64,000 nucleotides of DNA from Aestuariibius sp. HNIBRBA575 (GTDB lineage Bacteria > Pseudomonadota > Alphaproteobacteria > Rhodobacterales > Rhodobacteraceae): positions 647,501-711,500 of the forward strand of contig NZ_CP162414.1 of assembly GCF_040932005.1 (NCBI RefSeq), written 5' to 3'. Under the pieces are notes generated by a model, which was given only the letters and a program-made list of their open reading frames with translations, was not told the origin of the DNA and made no database searches. Below, in pieces: positions 9,170 to 17,257 of the stretch. The stretch's first letter is position 1. Each line of letters starts with the position of its first letter. Both the position numbers and the translations under genes were made by a program.

Positions 9170-10048
9170 CTAATAAAATAAACTGTGCTCCGAACTCCAT
9201 TCGGTTTTGGATAGGGTTTTTAGTAGCTTAGAGGAAGTTCCGGCAATGGACTTACTATTTCTTGCCAGAGTGCGATTGAGTTTCAGCACTTCTTGGTTGG
9301 GAAGGGCTATTACGTTTGGATGTTTTGGACCAACTACAAACCCAACAGCGATTTCAGGGGAAAATGTAGTCCATAACTCAACGCCTTCATCACCTAACTC
9401 TTGCTCTGGATAGTTTTCAAACCTCACTACGGGGTTACTGCCAATTATAAATTTTTTTGCTACGGAAATGGGAGTAGCTACAATAATTTCCATTTTGTTT
9501 AAAATATTGAGAATGTGCCCTGATTGCCTGGAAAAGTTGATCACTCGAGCCTGCCCAGCCACAAACTTCTGCCATTCGCTGTTGAAGAATTGGACTCTCT
9601 CTTCCTGACATATTTCGCGGTTCTCGCTTTCAAATCTGTTGAGCTGTTCGTCAGTAAAAACTTCTCGAATGGAACTCTCGACAATCGGATCAGAAAAATC
9701 AGGAGTGCGAGTTCTATGATTATAAAAAAACTGCACAAATCGCGCTCGAAGATCTGGTGAGGGGAAGGTAAGTTTGGAAGTGGCGATCGATTCATTGAAA
9801 ATAGATGTAAATTCAGGGATGTAGTTGTCAAATTGCTTCCCAAAAAATACTTCTAGATCATCGTTTCGCTTTCCATCTTCTTCAATCAAAGTATTATACG
9901 ATCTGCGTTTGAATATAGATTTTATATTTCGTGCCACGGCTTCTTGGGTGGCACTATCTCTACTCAAATGAAAGGTCTGATCTCCTCGTACCGTAAAATT
10001 CTTAAGCAACGATCGCGGGATATAGTGGTGATTTTTGGATGCACTCAT
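9170..10048 (-). CDS. DUF4238 domain-containing protein (accessory, AT-rich)
   Basis: The 292-residue protein begins MSASKNHHYIPRSLLKNFT, the HHYIPR-x-LLKNF hallmark of DUF4238, and carries a later FVQFFYNHRTRTPDFSD stretch and a C-terminal beta-rich region (IIGSNPVVRFEN). The biochemical role of the family is unknown; the conserved early His pair suggests metal or nucleotide binding (inference). The gene is clearly AT-richer than its neighbours, which suggests horizontal acquisition. It starts 7 bp after the uvrB stop codon on the same strand with no terminator between them, so it should be part of the LexA-controlled uvrB transcript. Confidence 0.85.
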   Translation of the reverse strand: MSASKNHHYIPRSLLKNFTVRGDQTFHLSRDSATQEAVARNIKSIFKRRSYNTLIEEDGKRNDDLEVFFGKQFDNYIPEFTSIFNESIATSKLTFPSPDLRARFVQFFYNHRTRTPDFSDPIVESSIREVFTDEQLNRFESENREICQEERVQFFNSEWQKFVAGQARVINFSRQSGHILNILNKMEIIVATPISVAKKFIIGSNPVVRFENYPEQELGDEGVELWTTFSPEIAVGFVVGPKHPNVIALPNQEVLKLNRTLARNSKSIAGTSSKLLKTLSKTEWSSEHSLFY

Positions 10049-10055
10049 TTAGAGT

Positions 10056-12254
10056 TTACCGCCCCCGACGTTTTACATTTCCGCCCCGTTGGCCTGCCTT
10101 GCCTGCTGACGACCGCCCAGACGCTTTGGCGCTGTCCTGTACGGCTTTTTCGACGGCGTATTGCCGCGCCATTGGGTCGTCTGAAACCGCCAGATCGACG
10201 GCTTCCAACCGTTTGACTTCGTCGCGTAGACGGGCGGCTTCTTCGAATTCCAAATTCTCAGCGGCTTTGCGCATATCATCGCGCAGCCCGTCCAGAACGG
10301 CTTCTAGATTGGCGCCATGTAGGGGCTTGTCGATCTTGGCGGTGACGCGCGACATGTCGGTGTCGCCTTGATATAGCCCGGCCAAAACATCCTCGACGTT
10401 CTTTTTGACCGTTTCCGGCGTTATCCCGTGTTTCACATTGTAGGCGTGCTGTTTGGCGCGGCGACGATCGGTTTCTTTTAGCGCGCGCTCCATGCTGCCG
10501 GTGATGCGATCCGCATACATGATCACCCGGCCTTCGGCGTTACGCGCCGCACGGCCGATGGTCTGAACCAGGGATGTTTCGGACCGCAGGAACCCCTCTT
10601 TGTCGGCGTCCAGAATGGCGACCAGCCCACATTCTGGGATGTCCAACCCTTCTCGTAATAGGTTGATCCCGATCAGAACATCAAAGGCGCCCAGCCGTAA
10701 ATCACGAAGGATTTCAATGCGTTCCAGCGTGTCGATGTCCGAATGCATATAGCGGACCTTGATCCCCTGTTCGTGCATATATTCGGTCAGATCCTCGGAC
10801 ATGCGTTTGGTCAATGTGGTGACCAATGTGCGAAACCCGTCGGCGGTCACTCGGCGCACTTCGTCCAGCAAATCATCGACCTGCATGTCCACCGGTCTGA
10901 TTTCGACCTCGGGATCCAACAGGCCCGTGGGGCGAATGATTTGTTCGGTAAATACGCCGCCCGTCTGGTCCAATTCCCATGACGACGGCGTGGCGGATAC
11001 AAACACCGATTGCGGGCGCATCGCGTCCCATTCTTCGAATTTCAGCGGCCGGTTATCCATACAAGATGGCAGCCGGAACCCGTGTTCGGCCAGCGTGAAT
11101 TTGCGGCGGTAGTCGCCTTTGTACATGCCGCCGATTTGGGGCACGGACACGTGGGATTCGTCTGCAAAAACAATGGCATTGTCGGGGATAAACTCAAACA
11201 GGGTGGGGGGCGGTTCACCCGGTGCACGCCCCGTCAGATATCGCGAATAGTTTTCGATCCCGTTGCAAACGCCGGTTGCTTCCAGCATTTCCAGATCGAA
11301 ATTCGTGCGCTGTTCCAATCGCTGTGCTTCCAGCAATTTGCCTTCGCTAACCAGTTGATCCAACCGGATTTTCTGTTCTTTTTTGATGCTGATGATCGCC
11401 TGCTGCATCGTCGGTTTTGGCGTCACATAGTGTGAATTCGCATAGACCCGAATTTTGTCGAACGTATCGGTTTTTTCCCCGGTCAGGGGATCAAATTCTG
11501 TCACCGATTCCAGCTCTTCGCCAAAAAACGACAACCGCCAGGCGCGGTCTTCTAGGTGGGCCGGAAAAATTTCGAGTGAATCGCCGCGTACCCGGAATGT
11601 GCCTCGGGCAAAGGCCTGATCGTTGCGTTTATATTGCTGCGCGATCAGATCGGCCATGACTTTTCGTTGGTCGTATTGGCCGCCCACCTTTAGGTCCAGC
11701 GTCATCGCGCCGTAGGTTTCCACCGACCCGATCCCATAGATACACGACACCGATGCGATGATGATCACGTCGTCCCGTTCCAACAGGGCGCGTGTCGCCG
11801 AATGGCGCATCCGGTCGATCTGTTCGTTGATCTGGCTTTCTTTTTCGATGAACGTATCCGACCGCGCCACATAGGCTTCGGGCTGATAATAATCATAGAA
11901 GGACACGAAATATTCGACGGAGTTGTCCGGAAAGAAGCCTTTGAATTCACCGAACAATTGCGCGGCCAAGGTCTTGTTTGGGGCCAGAATGATCGCAGGT
12001 CGCTGGGTCTGTTCGATGATCTTGGCCATCGTGAATGTTTTACCGGTCCCGGTTGCCCCCAACAGCACCTGATCGCGTTCGCCGCTTTCGACCCCAGCGC
12101 ATAGTTCCGCAATCGCCGTGGGTTGGTCCCCGGCTGGATCAAATTCGGTGTGCAGCACAAACGCCTTGCCGCCCTCTAGTTTTTCACGGGTGCGCACGTC
12201 ATCCGCTGGGATGTTCATAAAGACATCGGTTTGATCTGTTTGAACGTCTGACAT
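10056..12254 (-). CDS. uvrB: excinuclease ABC subunit B
   Basis: UvrB is the damage-verifying helicase of nucleotide excision repair and works with UvrA and UvrC. From the ATG at 12254 (MSDVQTD) the protein has 732 residues. It shows the Walker A motif GATGTGKT (66-73), the YYQPEAYV beta-hairpin region that clamps DNA, a DESH box, the SVSCIYG motif, helicase motifs [10 protein letters not shown] and TIGRAARN, and a C-terminal UVR domain ([15 protein letters not shown]). A longer frame to 12443 contains no homologous sequence and would include the promoter and LexA box, so it was rejected. A DUF4238 gene follows after 7 bp. Confidence 0.97.
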   Translation of the reverse strand: MSDVQTDQTDVFMNIPADDVRTREKLEGGKAFVLHTEFDPAGDQPTAIAELCAGVESGERDQVLLGATGTGKTFTMAKIIEQTQRPAIILAPNKTLAAQLFGEFKGFFPDNSVEYFVSFYDYYQPEAYVARSDTFIEKESQINEQIDRMRHSATRALLERDDVIIIASVSCIYGIGSVETYGAMTLDLKVGGQYDQRKVMADLIAQQYKRNDQAFARGTFRVRGDSLEIFPAHLEDRAWRLSFFGEELESVTEFDPLTGEKTDTFDKIRVYANSHYVTPKPTMQQAIISIKKEQKIRLDQLVSEGKLLEAQRLEQRTNFDLEMLEATGVCNGIENYSRYLTGRAPGEPPPTLFEFIPDNAIVFADESHVSVPQIGGMYKGDYRRKFTLAEHGFRLPSCMDNRPLKFEEWDAMRPQSVFVSATPSSWELDQTGGVFTEQIIRPTGLLDPEVEIRPVDMQVDDLLDEVRRVTADGFRTLVTTLTKRMSEDLTEYMHEQGIKVRYMHSDIDTLERIEILRDLRLGAFDVLIGINLLREGLDIPECGLVAILDADKEGFLRSETSLVQTIGRAARNAEGRVIMYADRITGSMERALKETDRRRAKQHAYNVKHGITPETVKKNVEDVLAGLYQGDTDMSRVTAKIDKPLHGANLEAVLDGLRDDMRKAAENLEFEEAARLRDEVKRLEAVDLAVSDDPMARQYAVEKAVQDSAKASGRSSAGKAGQRGGNVKRRGR

Positions 12255-12288
12255 GGGGGGTGTCCTTAACCTTGCGTTCAGCAATGTG

Positions 12289-12303
12289 GTTCCTTTTTTG
12301 TTC
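12289..12303 (-). promoter_or_regulatory. LexA (SOS) box of uvrB
   Basis: The plus strand reads GTTC-CTTTTTT-GTTC, an exact match to the alphaproteobacterial LexA box GTTC-N7-GTTC. It lies 35-49 bp upstream of the uvrB start, where LexA would block transcription. SOS control of uvr genes is established for this class of bacteria; control at this site is inferred from sequence. Confidence 0.75.
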
Positions 12304-12429
12304 CTCTGCAACCCTTGCAGGCTATACATACTGACAACACGTTGTCCGTAACCGGGCATTGCGGCGATGCGATCCCTTGCAACAGGATCAGATTCGCCCC
12401 ATAACGCCCCTAGTTTCAGGAGAAAGCCC

Positions 12430-12741
12430 ATGCGCGCACGCATTTATCAGCCCGCCCGCAATGCCATGCAATCTGGCACCGCGAAGACCCACCAGTGGGT
12501 TCTGGAATATTCACCAGAAGCCGCGCGTTCGGTTGACCCGCTGATGGGGTGGACATCCTCGACCGACATGAACAGTCAGGTGCGTTTGAAATTCGACACC
12601 AAAGAAGCGGCGATGGATTATGCCAAATCCAACGATATCGAATTTCTGGTCCAAGAACCCCACAAACGCAAAGCTAATATCCGCAATGGCGGCTACGGCG
12701 AAAACTTTGCCACCAATCGCCGCCGCGTCTGGACCCACTAA
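12430..12741 (+). CDS. NADH dehydrogenase complex I accessory subunit, NDUFS4-like (ETC complex I subunit conserved region)
   Basis: The 103-residue protein begins [20 protein letters not shown] and has the family core [33 protein letters not shown], then [19 protein letters not shown] and a basic tail. It is the alphaproteobacterial counterpart of the mitochondrial 18-kDa subunit NDUFS4, which stabilises the NADH-oxidising arm of complex I at the inner membrane. An upstream frame start at 12367 was rejected because CAGGAGAAAG sits just before the ATG at 12430. The gene is divergent from uvrB and is followed by tRNA-Arg. It lies away from any nuo operon, as is usual for these supernumerary subunits. 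Confidence 0.92.
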   Translation: MRARIYQPARNAMQSGTAKTHQWVLEYSPEAARSVDPLMGWTSSTDMNSQVRLKFDTKEAAMDYAKSNDIEFLVQEPHKRKANIRNGGYGENFATNRRRVWTH

Positions 12742-12795
12742 TCGGTTCAAAAACCTCTGGTCGCGGGGCCATGCCTCCGCTACCACTCCCACAGC

Positions 12796-12872
12796 GGTCC
12801 CTTAGCTCAACTGGATAGAGCAGCTGACTTCTAATCAGCAGGTTGAGGGTTCGAGTCCTTCAGGGATCGCCA
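12796..12872 (+). tRNA. tRNA-Arg (anticodon UCU)
   Basis: The 77-nt gene folds into a full cloverleaf. The acceptor stem is GGTCCCT/AGGGATC with one G-T pair, the D arm is GCTC...GAGC, the anticodon stem GCTGA/TCAGC encloses the loop CTTCTAA (anticodon TCT), and the T arm has the loop TTCGAGT. The 3' CCA is encoded. It reads AGA codons. Confidence 0.95.
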
Positions 12873-12897
12873 TTTACCAAATCCACTGCTGATCAAC

Positions 12898-12993
12898 ATG
12901 GTCACTCCCGCTCCAATCGACGCCGAAGATCCGTCTGACGACGACGATGATGGCTTCGACTTTTCCGGCCTGCTGGGCGATCGATTGAAGTGA
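12898..12993 (+). CDS. possible very small acidic protein (31 residues)
   Basis: A short frame directly behind tRNA-Arg encodes MVTPAPIDAEDPSD, then a run of Asp, then GFDFSGLLGDRLK. The composition is strikingly acidic and not that of a random antisense shadow. No clear ribosome binding site precedes the ATG, and the frame stays open back into the tRNA. It could be a genuine small protein, the tail of a decayed gene, or chance. A weak stem followed by TGTTTTTG lies downstream (about 12998-13035) and could end transcription. I see nothing else in 12873-13070. Confidence 0.25.
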   Translation: MVTPAPIDAEDPSDDDDDGFDFSGLLGDRLK

Positions 12994-13070
12994 AGCGCAA
13001 TCGCGTCCCTTGCCGGTGGCGCGTTGCTGTTTTTGCAGGTCCCAATCGAGCAGGGACGCGCTGATCGGCC

Positions 13071-13877
13071 CTAATCTGTCACTGCGTTGAACACAAACAG
13101 GGTTTCCCCGTTGATCATATAGCCATTGATCAACGCTGCGGCCTTGTCTGATACCAGCCATTGTTCCAGTTCCAGCGCCAGATCGTGCTTTGTATGGGGG
13201 TGTCGCTCTGGGTTGACGGGCAAATAGGCGTATTGGTTAAACAGGATGTCATCCCCGGCAAACAGCAGCTCTAGATCTGCGGGATTGCCAAAGTTTAGCC
13301 AGCTGGCGCGATCTGACATGATATAGGCATCCAGCCCCGCCGCCGTGTTCAGCGCAGCGCCCATTCCAGCGCCCACAGCGTTATACCATTGGCCAAAATC
13401 CACGACGTTCAGATCGGTTTCCGCCCATAACGACAGTTCTTTTTTGTGAGTGCCGCTGTCATCGCCCCGACTGACAAACGGGGCCTGTTGGGTGGCGATG
13501 CGCGTCAGCGCGTCGGCGGCGGTGTCGGCTTGGGCCACCTGAGCCGGGTCAGAACTTGGGCCGATAAACACAAAATCATTATACATGATTTCACGGCGAT
13601 ATGTGCCATATCCCTCGGCCAGAAAACGATCTTCGGCGGGGCGGGAATGAACCAGAATCGCATCCACATCCCCGGCCTGACCCAATCGGATTGCCTGACC
13701 GGTGCCCACAACAAGCAGCTGAACGTTGATACCTGTATCCGCGGCGATGGCGGGCAGCAAAACGTCAGACAGGCCGGAATTGTGAAACGACGTTGTCACC
13801 GCCAACCGCATGTCATCCGCCAAAGCAAAGCCAGCCTGCGCCATCAAAGCGGCAATCCCGATTACAAAACGTTTCAT
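13071..13877 (-). CDS. tupA: tungstate ABC transporter, substrate-binding protein
   Basis: This periplasmic binding protein captures tungstate for the importer encoded with it. The 268-residue precursor has a signal peptide (MKRFVIGIAALMAQAGFALA) and the TupA-type binding motif LAVTTSFHNSGLSDVLLP, which corresponds to the TTTS/D oxyanion-contacting signature. Further family motifs are GDVDAILVHSRPAE, FVSRGDDSGTHKKEL and a YIMSDRASWL stretch. The gene overlaps tupC by 4 bp and is last in tupB-tupC-tupA. Molybdate binding is possible, but the sequence pattern favours the Tup/Wtp group. Tungsten use implies a W-dependent formate dehydrogenase elsewhere in the genome (inference). Confidence 0.9.
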   Translation of the reverse strand: MKRFVIGIAALMAQAGFALADDMRLAVTTSFHNSGLSDVLLPAIAADTGINVQLLVVGTGQAIRLGQAGDVDAILVHSRPAEDRFLAEGYGTYRREIMYNDFVFIGPSSDPAQVAQADTAADALTRIATQQAPFVSRGDDSGTHKKELSLWAETDLNVVDFGQWYNAVGAGMGAALNTAAGLDAYIMSDRASWLNFGNPADLELLFAGDDILFNQYAYLPVNPERHPHTKHDLALELEQWLVSDKAAALINGYMINGETLFVFNAVTD

Positions 13878-14590
13878 TCGACGATATCTCCTTTCAAAAA
13901 TGCGCGGGCCGCATCTGTTTTGGGGGCCGCGAAAAAATCTTTGGCGGCGCTATGTTCAAGCACGTTTCCATGCAGCAAAAACAGGACATCATTGGCCAGA
14001 CGGGCGGCTTGGCCCATGTCATGGGTCGACATGATCAACCGGGTGCCGTTTTCCATTGCCTCTATGAGGATGGTTTCAATTTCGCGGGTGGCCCGCCCAT
14101 CAAGAGAGGCACAGGGTTCGTCCAGAAACAGCACTTTGGGGTTGCGGATCAGCGCGCGGGCCAGCGCCAGTTTTTGACGTTCCCCCCCTGATAGGGACGT
14201 GGCGGATTGATCCAATGCCATGTCCAGACCGATACGTTGTGCCCATTGAGCCGCCAGGTCACGGGCCTGTTTTCGCGGGGTTTTATTCAGCTGCAGCGGA
14301 TAGGTCAGGTTGGCCAAAACCGATCTGCGCATCATCACGGGATGCTGAAAAACAAACGCTTGTTGGGATTGCGCATCGCTGGTTGGGCAGGCCCAGTCGA
14401 TTGTGCCTGACCCCAGACGCGCGATCCCATGCAGCATGCGCAACAGGGATGTTTTGCCTGACCCATTGGGGCCGATCACCATTGTGGCGCCCGTGCCCAA
14501 CAGGGTGAAATCCACCGGCCCGACCAAGGTTTTTCCACGCCGTTTGGTGCTGGCACCTGTCGCCACCAGAGGGAACAATTCGCTCACCAT
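13874..14590 (-). CDS. tupC: tungstate ABC transporter, ATP-binding protein
   Basis: The 238-residue ATPase powers tungstate import. It shows Walker A GPNGSGKT, a Q-loop (FVFQHPVMMRRSV), the ABC signature LSGGERQKLALARAL, Walker B VLFLDEPCASLD and the switch His in STHDMGQA. It overlaps tupB by 7 bp upstream and tupA by 4 bp downstream, so all three are translationally coupled. The short length without an extra C-terminal domain fits the TupC type rather than ModC, which has mop domains. Confidence 0.9.
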   Translation of the reverse strand: MVSELFPLVATGASTKRRGKTLVGPVDFTLLGTGATMVIGPNGSGKTSLLRMLHGIARLGSGTIDWACPTSDAQSQQAFVFQHPVMMRRSVLANLTYPLQLNKTPRKQARDLAAQWAQRIGLDMALDQSATSLSGGERQKLALARALIRNPKVLFLDEPCASLDGRATREIETILIEAMENGTRLIMSTHDMGQAARLANDVLFLLHGNVLEHSAAKDFFAAPKTDAARAFLKGDIVE

Positions 14591-15288
14591 CGGCCCCCTC
14601 GTTCTGTGCGGCTAACGACGTGGATCATCAGGTTCACAAGGATGGCCATGAATATCAGAATAAAGCCCAGCCCCAATGCGCGTGCAAAGTCACCTTTGCC
14701 GGTTTCCAGCGCGATGGCCGTGGTCAAAACACGGGTATGGTGATCGATATTGCCGCCAACAATCATAATGGCGCCCACTTCGCCAATGGCGCGGCCAAAC
14801 CCGGCCAGCGCCGCGGTCATCAGCGCGCGCCTGCCGTCCCAGATCAGGACCTGCATCCGCTGAAGGGGGGTGGTGTTCATCGAAATCAGCAGGTCGTGAT
14901 ATTCCGACCATAAATCGCGTAACGCTTGGTGCGCGATGGATGCAATGAGCGGCACAATGATGATCACTTGGGCGATGACCATGGCCGTTGGGGTGAACAA
15001 CAACCCAAATACCCCAAACGGGCCGGATCGCGATAACAGAACATAGACAATCAACCCGACCACAACAGGCGGCAATCCCATCAAGGCATTGAGGATTGCA
15101 ATGGTAAAGCGGCGAAACCGAAACCGGCGCACTGCCAGCAACGCACCCAGTGGAAACCCGATGCAGGATGCGATCAGCAAAGCTGTCAGGGTCACGCGCA
15201 ATGATCGCAACGTGATACTCACCAGATCCGCGTCCAGTGTCAGCAAAAGCCAGAATGCTTGGGACAGGCCATCCCATAAATCTGACAT
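14584..15288 (-). CDS. tupB: tungstate ABC transporter, permease
   Basis: This inner-membrane permease of 234 residues has about five to six hydrophobic segments (for example TALLIASCIGFPLGALLAV and GLPPVVVGLIVYVLLS). The cytoplasmic EAA-like loop is AALAGFGRAIGEVGAIMIVGGN, the segment that docks onto TupC. It is first in the tupBCA operon; the start follows a stretch of GGGGATTG. The sequence between this gene and the terminator at 15476 (about 190 bp) holds its promoter region, in which I found no clear operator. Confidence 0.9.
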   Translation of the reverse strand: MSDLWDGLSQAFWLLLTLDADLVSITLRSLRVTLTALLIASCIGFPLGALLAVRRFRFRRFTIAILNALMGLPPVVVGLIVYVLLSRSGPFGVFGLLFTPTAMVIAQVIIIVPLIASIAHQALRDLWSEYHDLLISMNTTPLQRMQVLIWDGRRALMTAALAGFGRAIGEVGAIMIVGGNIDHHTRVLTTAIALETGKGDFARALGLGFILIFMAILVNLMIHVVSRTERGGRW

Positions 15289-15475
15289 TTCAATCCCCCT
15301 GTGGCGCGATGAAAAGTGGCGCCAATCTATGCGGTAGTCAGATCATATGTTTGGCCATCACAACACCAAGAAAAGCGACATTTCAGCGGTGCAACCCGAA
15401 CGCGATGCTTGTTTTGGTATGCGTGGGTTCCGATATTATTCTAAGTTTCAAATCCGTTGAACTATGCGCGTCGAT

Positions 15476-15504
15476 GGAAAAGGCCCGCCCGGCAGGGGCA
15501 GGCC
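15476..15504 (-). terminator. terminator of the pspA-yiaAB unit
   Basis: On the minus strand GGCCTGCCC (15496-15504) pairs with GGGCGGGCC (15482-15490), a 9-bp stem with one G-U pair and a 5-nt loop. TTTTCC follows, 7 bp past the YiaAB stop codon. Confidence 0.75.
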
Positions 15505-15510
15505 GTTCGG

Positions 15511-15795
15511 TTAGCTGGCGTTTTCACCGACGTAATCTTCGAGCAGCTTTTCGTTTCGCGCGTCTTCTATACGCTGAATGCGGTCTTCGCTCAGACGATC
15601 ATCAAACCGGTATTTCACGAAATTCACCAATGCGAGGGTCAGCATCAGAACTGAGATCCCCCAATAGCCTTTGGTGGCCAGGGGCACGTCGGGCGACAGC
15701 CATAGCGACAGGCCCAACATGCCATATGACACGGCCACCCCCAGCCCATTCAGCGACATAATCAGCGTATTATCGGAACGATTGAATTGAGACAT
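15511..15795 (-). CDS. YiaA/YiaB two-helix inner-membrane protein
   Basis: The 94-residue protein has two membrane helices (MSLNGLGVAVSYGMLGLSLWL and GYWGISVLMLTLALVNFVKY) and ends in a charged cytoplasmic tail (DRIQRIEDARNEKLLEDYV). This pattern, with the KGYW turn between helices and the IEDA-x-EKLL tail, is that of the YiaAB two-helix family. It follows pspA by 16 bp and shares its operator-flanked promoter and a terminator. I infer that it serves as a membrane partner of the PspA-like protein, in the way PspB/PspC partner PspA in enterobacteria, though it is unrelated to them in sequence. Confidence 0.8.
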   Translation of the reverse strand: MSQFNRSDNTLIMSLNGLGVAVSYGMLGLSLWLSPDVPLATKGYWGISVLMLTLALVNFVKYRFDDRLSEDRIQRIEDARNEKLLEDYVGENAS

Positions 15796-15811
15796 GTTAT
15801 TTCCTTTTCGA

Positions 15812-16507
15812 TTAATGCTTGGATTTATTTGGTTTTTTGGCTTTTAGCTGGGCCAATACATCCTGCCCGGTTTTACGTGTCGCCGCGCCAAAACCATGGT
15901 CTGCCATCCGGTCGGCCAATGTGTCGTGGCTTAGATCGTTTTCGATTCCGCGTAGGATTTCAGATTGTTCAAACGGATCATCGGCCCCGATGACACGCTG
16001 GATCAGCTCTTCTGCTTCGTCGACGGCGGTATTGGTGCCGGCCGTGGCATTCAAACGCCGCTGAATATGGTGTTCGCGACGCACGGCGCGGGCTTGGATG
16101 GCGCCCTGTTTCAGGTCGATAATCCGTCGATGCCCGGCTTCGATCGAGCTGCGCAAACGCATACCTTTCTGATCCAGTCGATCCAGCGTTTCCAATCGGA
16201 TCGTTAACTCGTTTTCCATATTGGCAATGGCCTCTGCCGCCTCGGCGGCCAAATCTTCTCGATCTGCACGCAACGCGTCTTGGGCGCGGGCCGTCATGTC
16301 AGAAATACGTGATTTCAACGTGTTGGCCTGACGGTCTTCGGCGCGTTGACGCTGAATTATCGTGGCCAATGTGGCTTTGGCGGCCTTCAAGCTGTTATCA
16401 GCTTCGCGAATTTTCTGGTCGATCAACTCAATCGCAAAGGCATCACGGACCCGATCTTCGGAACGGGCCGAAGCGCCTGCAAGCAATGTCGATAATGTTC
16501 TAAACAT
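15812..16507 (-). CDS. PspA/IM30 family envelope-stress protein
   Basis: The 231-residue protein is nearly all helix and coiled coil. The N-terminal MFRTLSTLLAGASARSEDRV matches the amphipathic membrane-binding helix region of PspA/IM30 (ESCRT-III-like) proteins, and long heptad-rich helices run from about residue 25 to 150. The C-terminal part (AEELIQRVIGADDPFEQSEILRGIENDLS) is a predicted helical tail. PspA-type proteins assemble on the inner membrane and preserve its integrity. The promoter in front of this gene lies between two copies of a TetR-type palindrome, with the regulator gene just upstream, so expression is probably derepressed by a ligand or membrane cue rather than by sigma-54/PspF. 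Confidence 0.85.
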   Translation of the reverse strand: MFRTLSTLLAGASARSEDRVRDAFAIELIDQKIREADNSLKAAKATLATIIQRQRAEDRQANTLKSRISDMTARAQDALRADREDLAAEAAEAIANMENELTIRLETLDRLDQKGMRLRSSIEAGHRRIIDLKQGAIQARAVRREHHIQRRLNATAGTNTAVDEAEELIQRVIGADDPFEQSEILRGIENDLSHDTLADRMADHGFGAATRKTGQDVLAQLKAKKPNKSKH

Positions 16508-16521
16508 CTGGCTTCCCTTTC

Positions 16522-16536
16522 ATGAACGTTGTTCAT
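16522..16536. promoter_or_regulatory. TetR-type operator O1 (downstream of the pspA -10)
   Basis: The sequence ATGAAC-GTT-GTTCAT is a perfect 6-3-6 palindrome placed 14 bp before the pspA ATG and just downstream of the predicted -10 box, where a bound repressor would block transcription initiation. The core TGAAC-N3-GTTCA recurs at 16580-16592 and 17218-17230. Confidence 0.7.
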
Positions 16537-16542
16537 AAATTT

Positions 16543-16571
16543 GGTATAGGGAGGCAATTCGAGCGCGTCAA
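16543..16571 (-). promoter_or_regulatory. predicted sigma-70 type promoter of pspA-yiaAB
   Basis: On the minus strand TTGACG (16566-16571) and TATACC (16543-16548) are separated by exactly 17 nt. The palindromes O1 and O2 flank the pair, one on each side. Confidence 0.65.
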
Positions 16572-16579
16572 GAAAAATT

Positions 16580-16592
16580 TGAACGTTGTTCA
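16580..16592. promoter_or_regulatory. TetR-type operator O2 (upstream of the pspA -35)
   Basis: The sequence TGAAC-GTT-GTTCA has the same 13-nt core, including the GTT spacer, as O1. It sits between the tetR stop codon (16599) and the predicted -35 box of pspA. The centres of O1 and O2 are 57 bp apart, which would allow two dimers to bind around the promoter. Confidence 0.7.
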
Positions 16593-16598
16593 GGGGGG

Positions 16599-17195
16599 CT
16601 ATTCAGCAGGAACCAATCGTTTGAGCAAAAGAGCGATCATTTGATCGACTTGGCCGGTGGGCACACCAGCGCTGGCATTTTCCAATCCCAACAGGACAAT
16701 GCCATGGACCGACGAAAACAAAGTGCGGGTAAACAGGTCGCGTTCCACATCGGACATGTCCCGAAATGCCACCCGCAACGGCGCATCAATATAGGCCAGT
16801 AATCGACCCATTTCTGCCAGATACCAATCCGGCGCCGTTTCGCCGTCGGGCCGGTCTACGTCAAATAGGGCACGCCACAAATGGTGATGATCCGCGGCAA
16901 AATGGGCATAGGCCTGGCCCATCGTGGTCAATTGATCCAACGGTGTTTGATCTGCGCTGGCCAGTGCTTCGGCCACATCCGCACCCAGTTGTTTAAATGT
17001 GCGGGCGTTTACCTCTAGGACCAAATCGGTCAGGTCGCCAAACACGTTATAAATGGCCCCCAAGGCGCAGCCGGCCTCTTTGGCCAGATCGCGGGCACGC
17101 AATGCGCCCAGTCCATTTTGGGCAATGTGACGTTGCGCGATCAGCGTCAAAGATTCCCGCAATGCTTTGCGACGTTCCTGAACTTTTCCTGCCAT
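16599..17195 (-). CDS. TetR/AcrR family repressor, probable regulator of pspA-yiaAB
   Basis: The 198-residue protein has an N-terminal TetR helix-turn-helix (LTLIAQRHIAQNGLGALRARDLAKEAGCALGAIYNVFGD, residues about 17-55) and a C-terminal ligand-binding domain of the WHG type (HHHLWRALFDVDRPDG). The start at the ATG 17195 (MAGKVQERRKALRESL) is preferred because AGAAGG precedes it. A GTG at 17231 would add 12 residues but would make the coding region run through the operator O3. The three TGAAC-N3-GTTCA palindromes around its own promoter and that of pspA point to it as autorepressor and repressor of the adjacent envelope-stress genes. The inducer is unknown. Confidence 0.88.
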   Translation of the reverse strand: MAGKVQERRKALRESLTLIAQRHIAQNGLGALRARDLAKEAGCALGAIYNVFGDLTDLVLEVNARTFKQLGADVAEALASADQTPLDQLTTMGQAYAHFAADHHHLWRALFDVDRPDGETAPDWYLAEMGRLLAYIDAPLRVAFRDMSDVERDLFTRTLFSSVHGIVLLGLENASAGVPTGQVDQMIALLLKRLVPAE

Positions 17196-17217
17196 GTCTT
17201 TGCCTTCTATGATCGGC

Positions 17218-17230
17218 TGAACCGCGTTCA
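17218..17230. promoter_or_regulatory. TetR-type operator O3 (autoregulation site)
   Basis: TGAAC-CGC-GTTCA has the same half-sites as O1 and O2 with a different 3-nt centre. It lies 23-35 bp upstream of the tetR ATG and abuts the predicted -10 box, as expected for autorepression. Confidence 0.65.
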
Positions 17231-17257
17231 CATTAAAGCGTCACAAGGGACATTCAA
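17230..17257 (-). promoter_or_regulatory. possible promoter of the tetR gene
   Basis: On the minus strand TTGAAT (17252-17257) and TAATGT (17230-17235) are 16 nt apart, and O3 overlaps the last base of the -10 box. The -35 element overlaps the end of the WYL-regulator gene. Both boxes deviate from consensus. Confidence 0.4.

Noticed and set aside
12874..13161. 95-codon minus-strand frame overlapping the tupA 3' end
   Set aside because: It overlaps the clear C-terminus of tupA in another frame and has no ribosome binding site.
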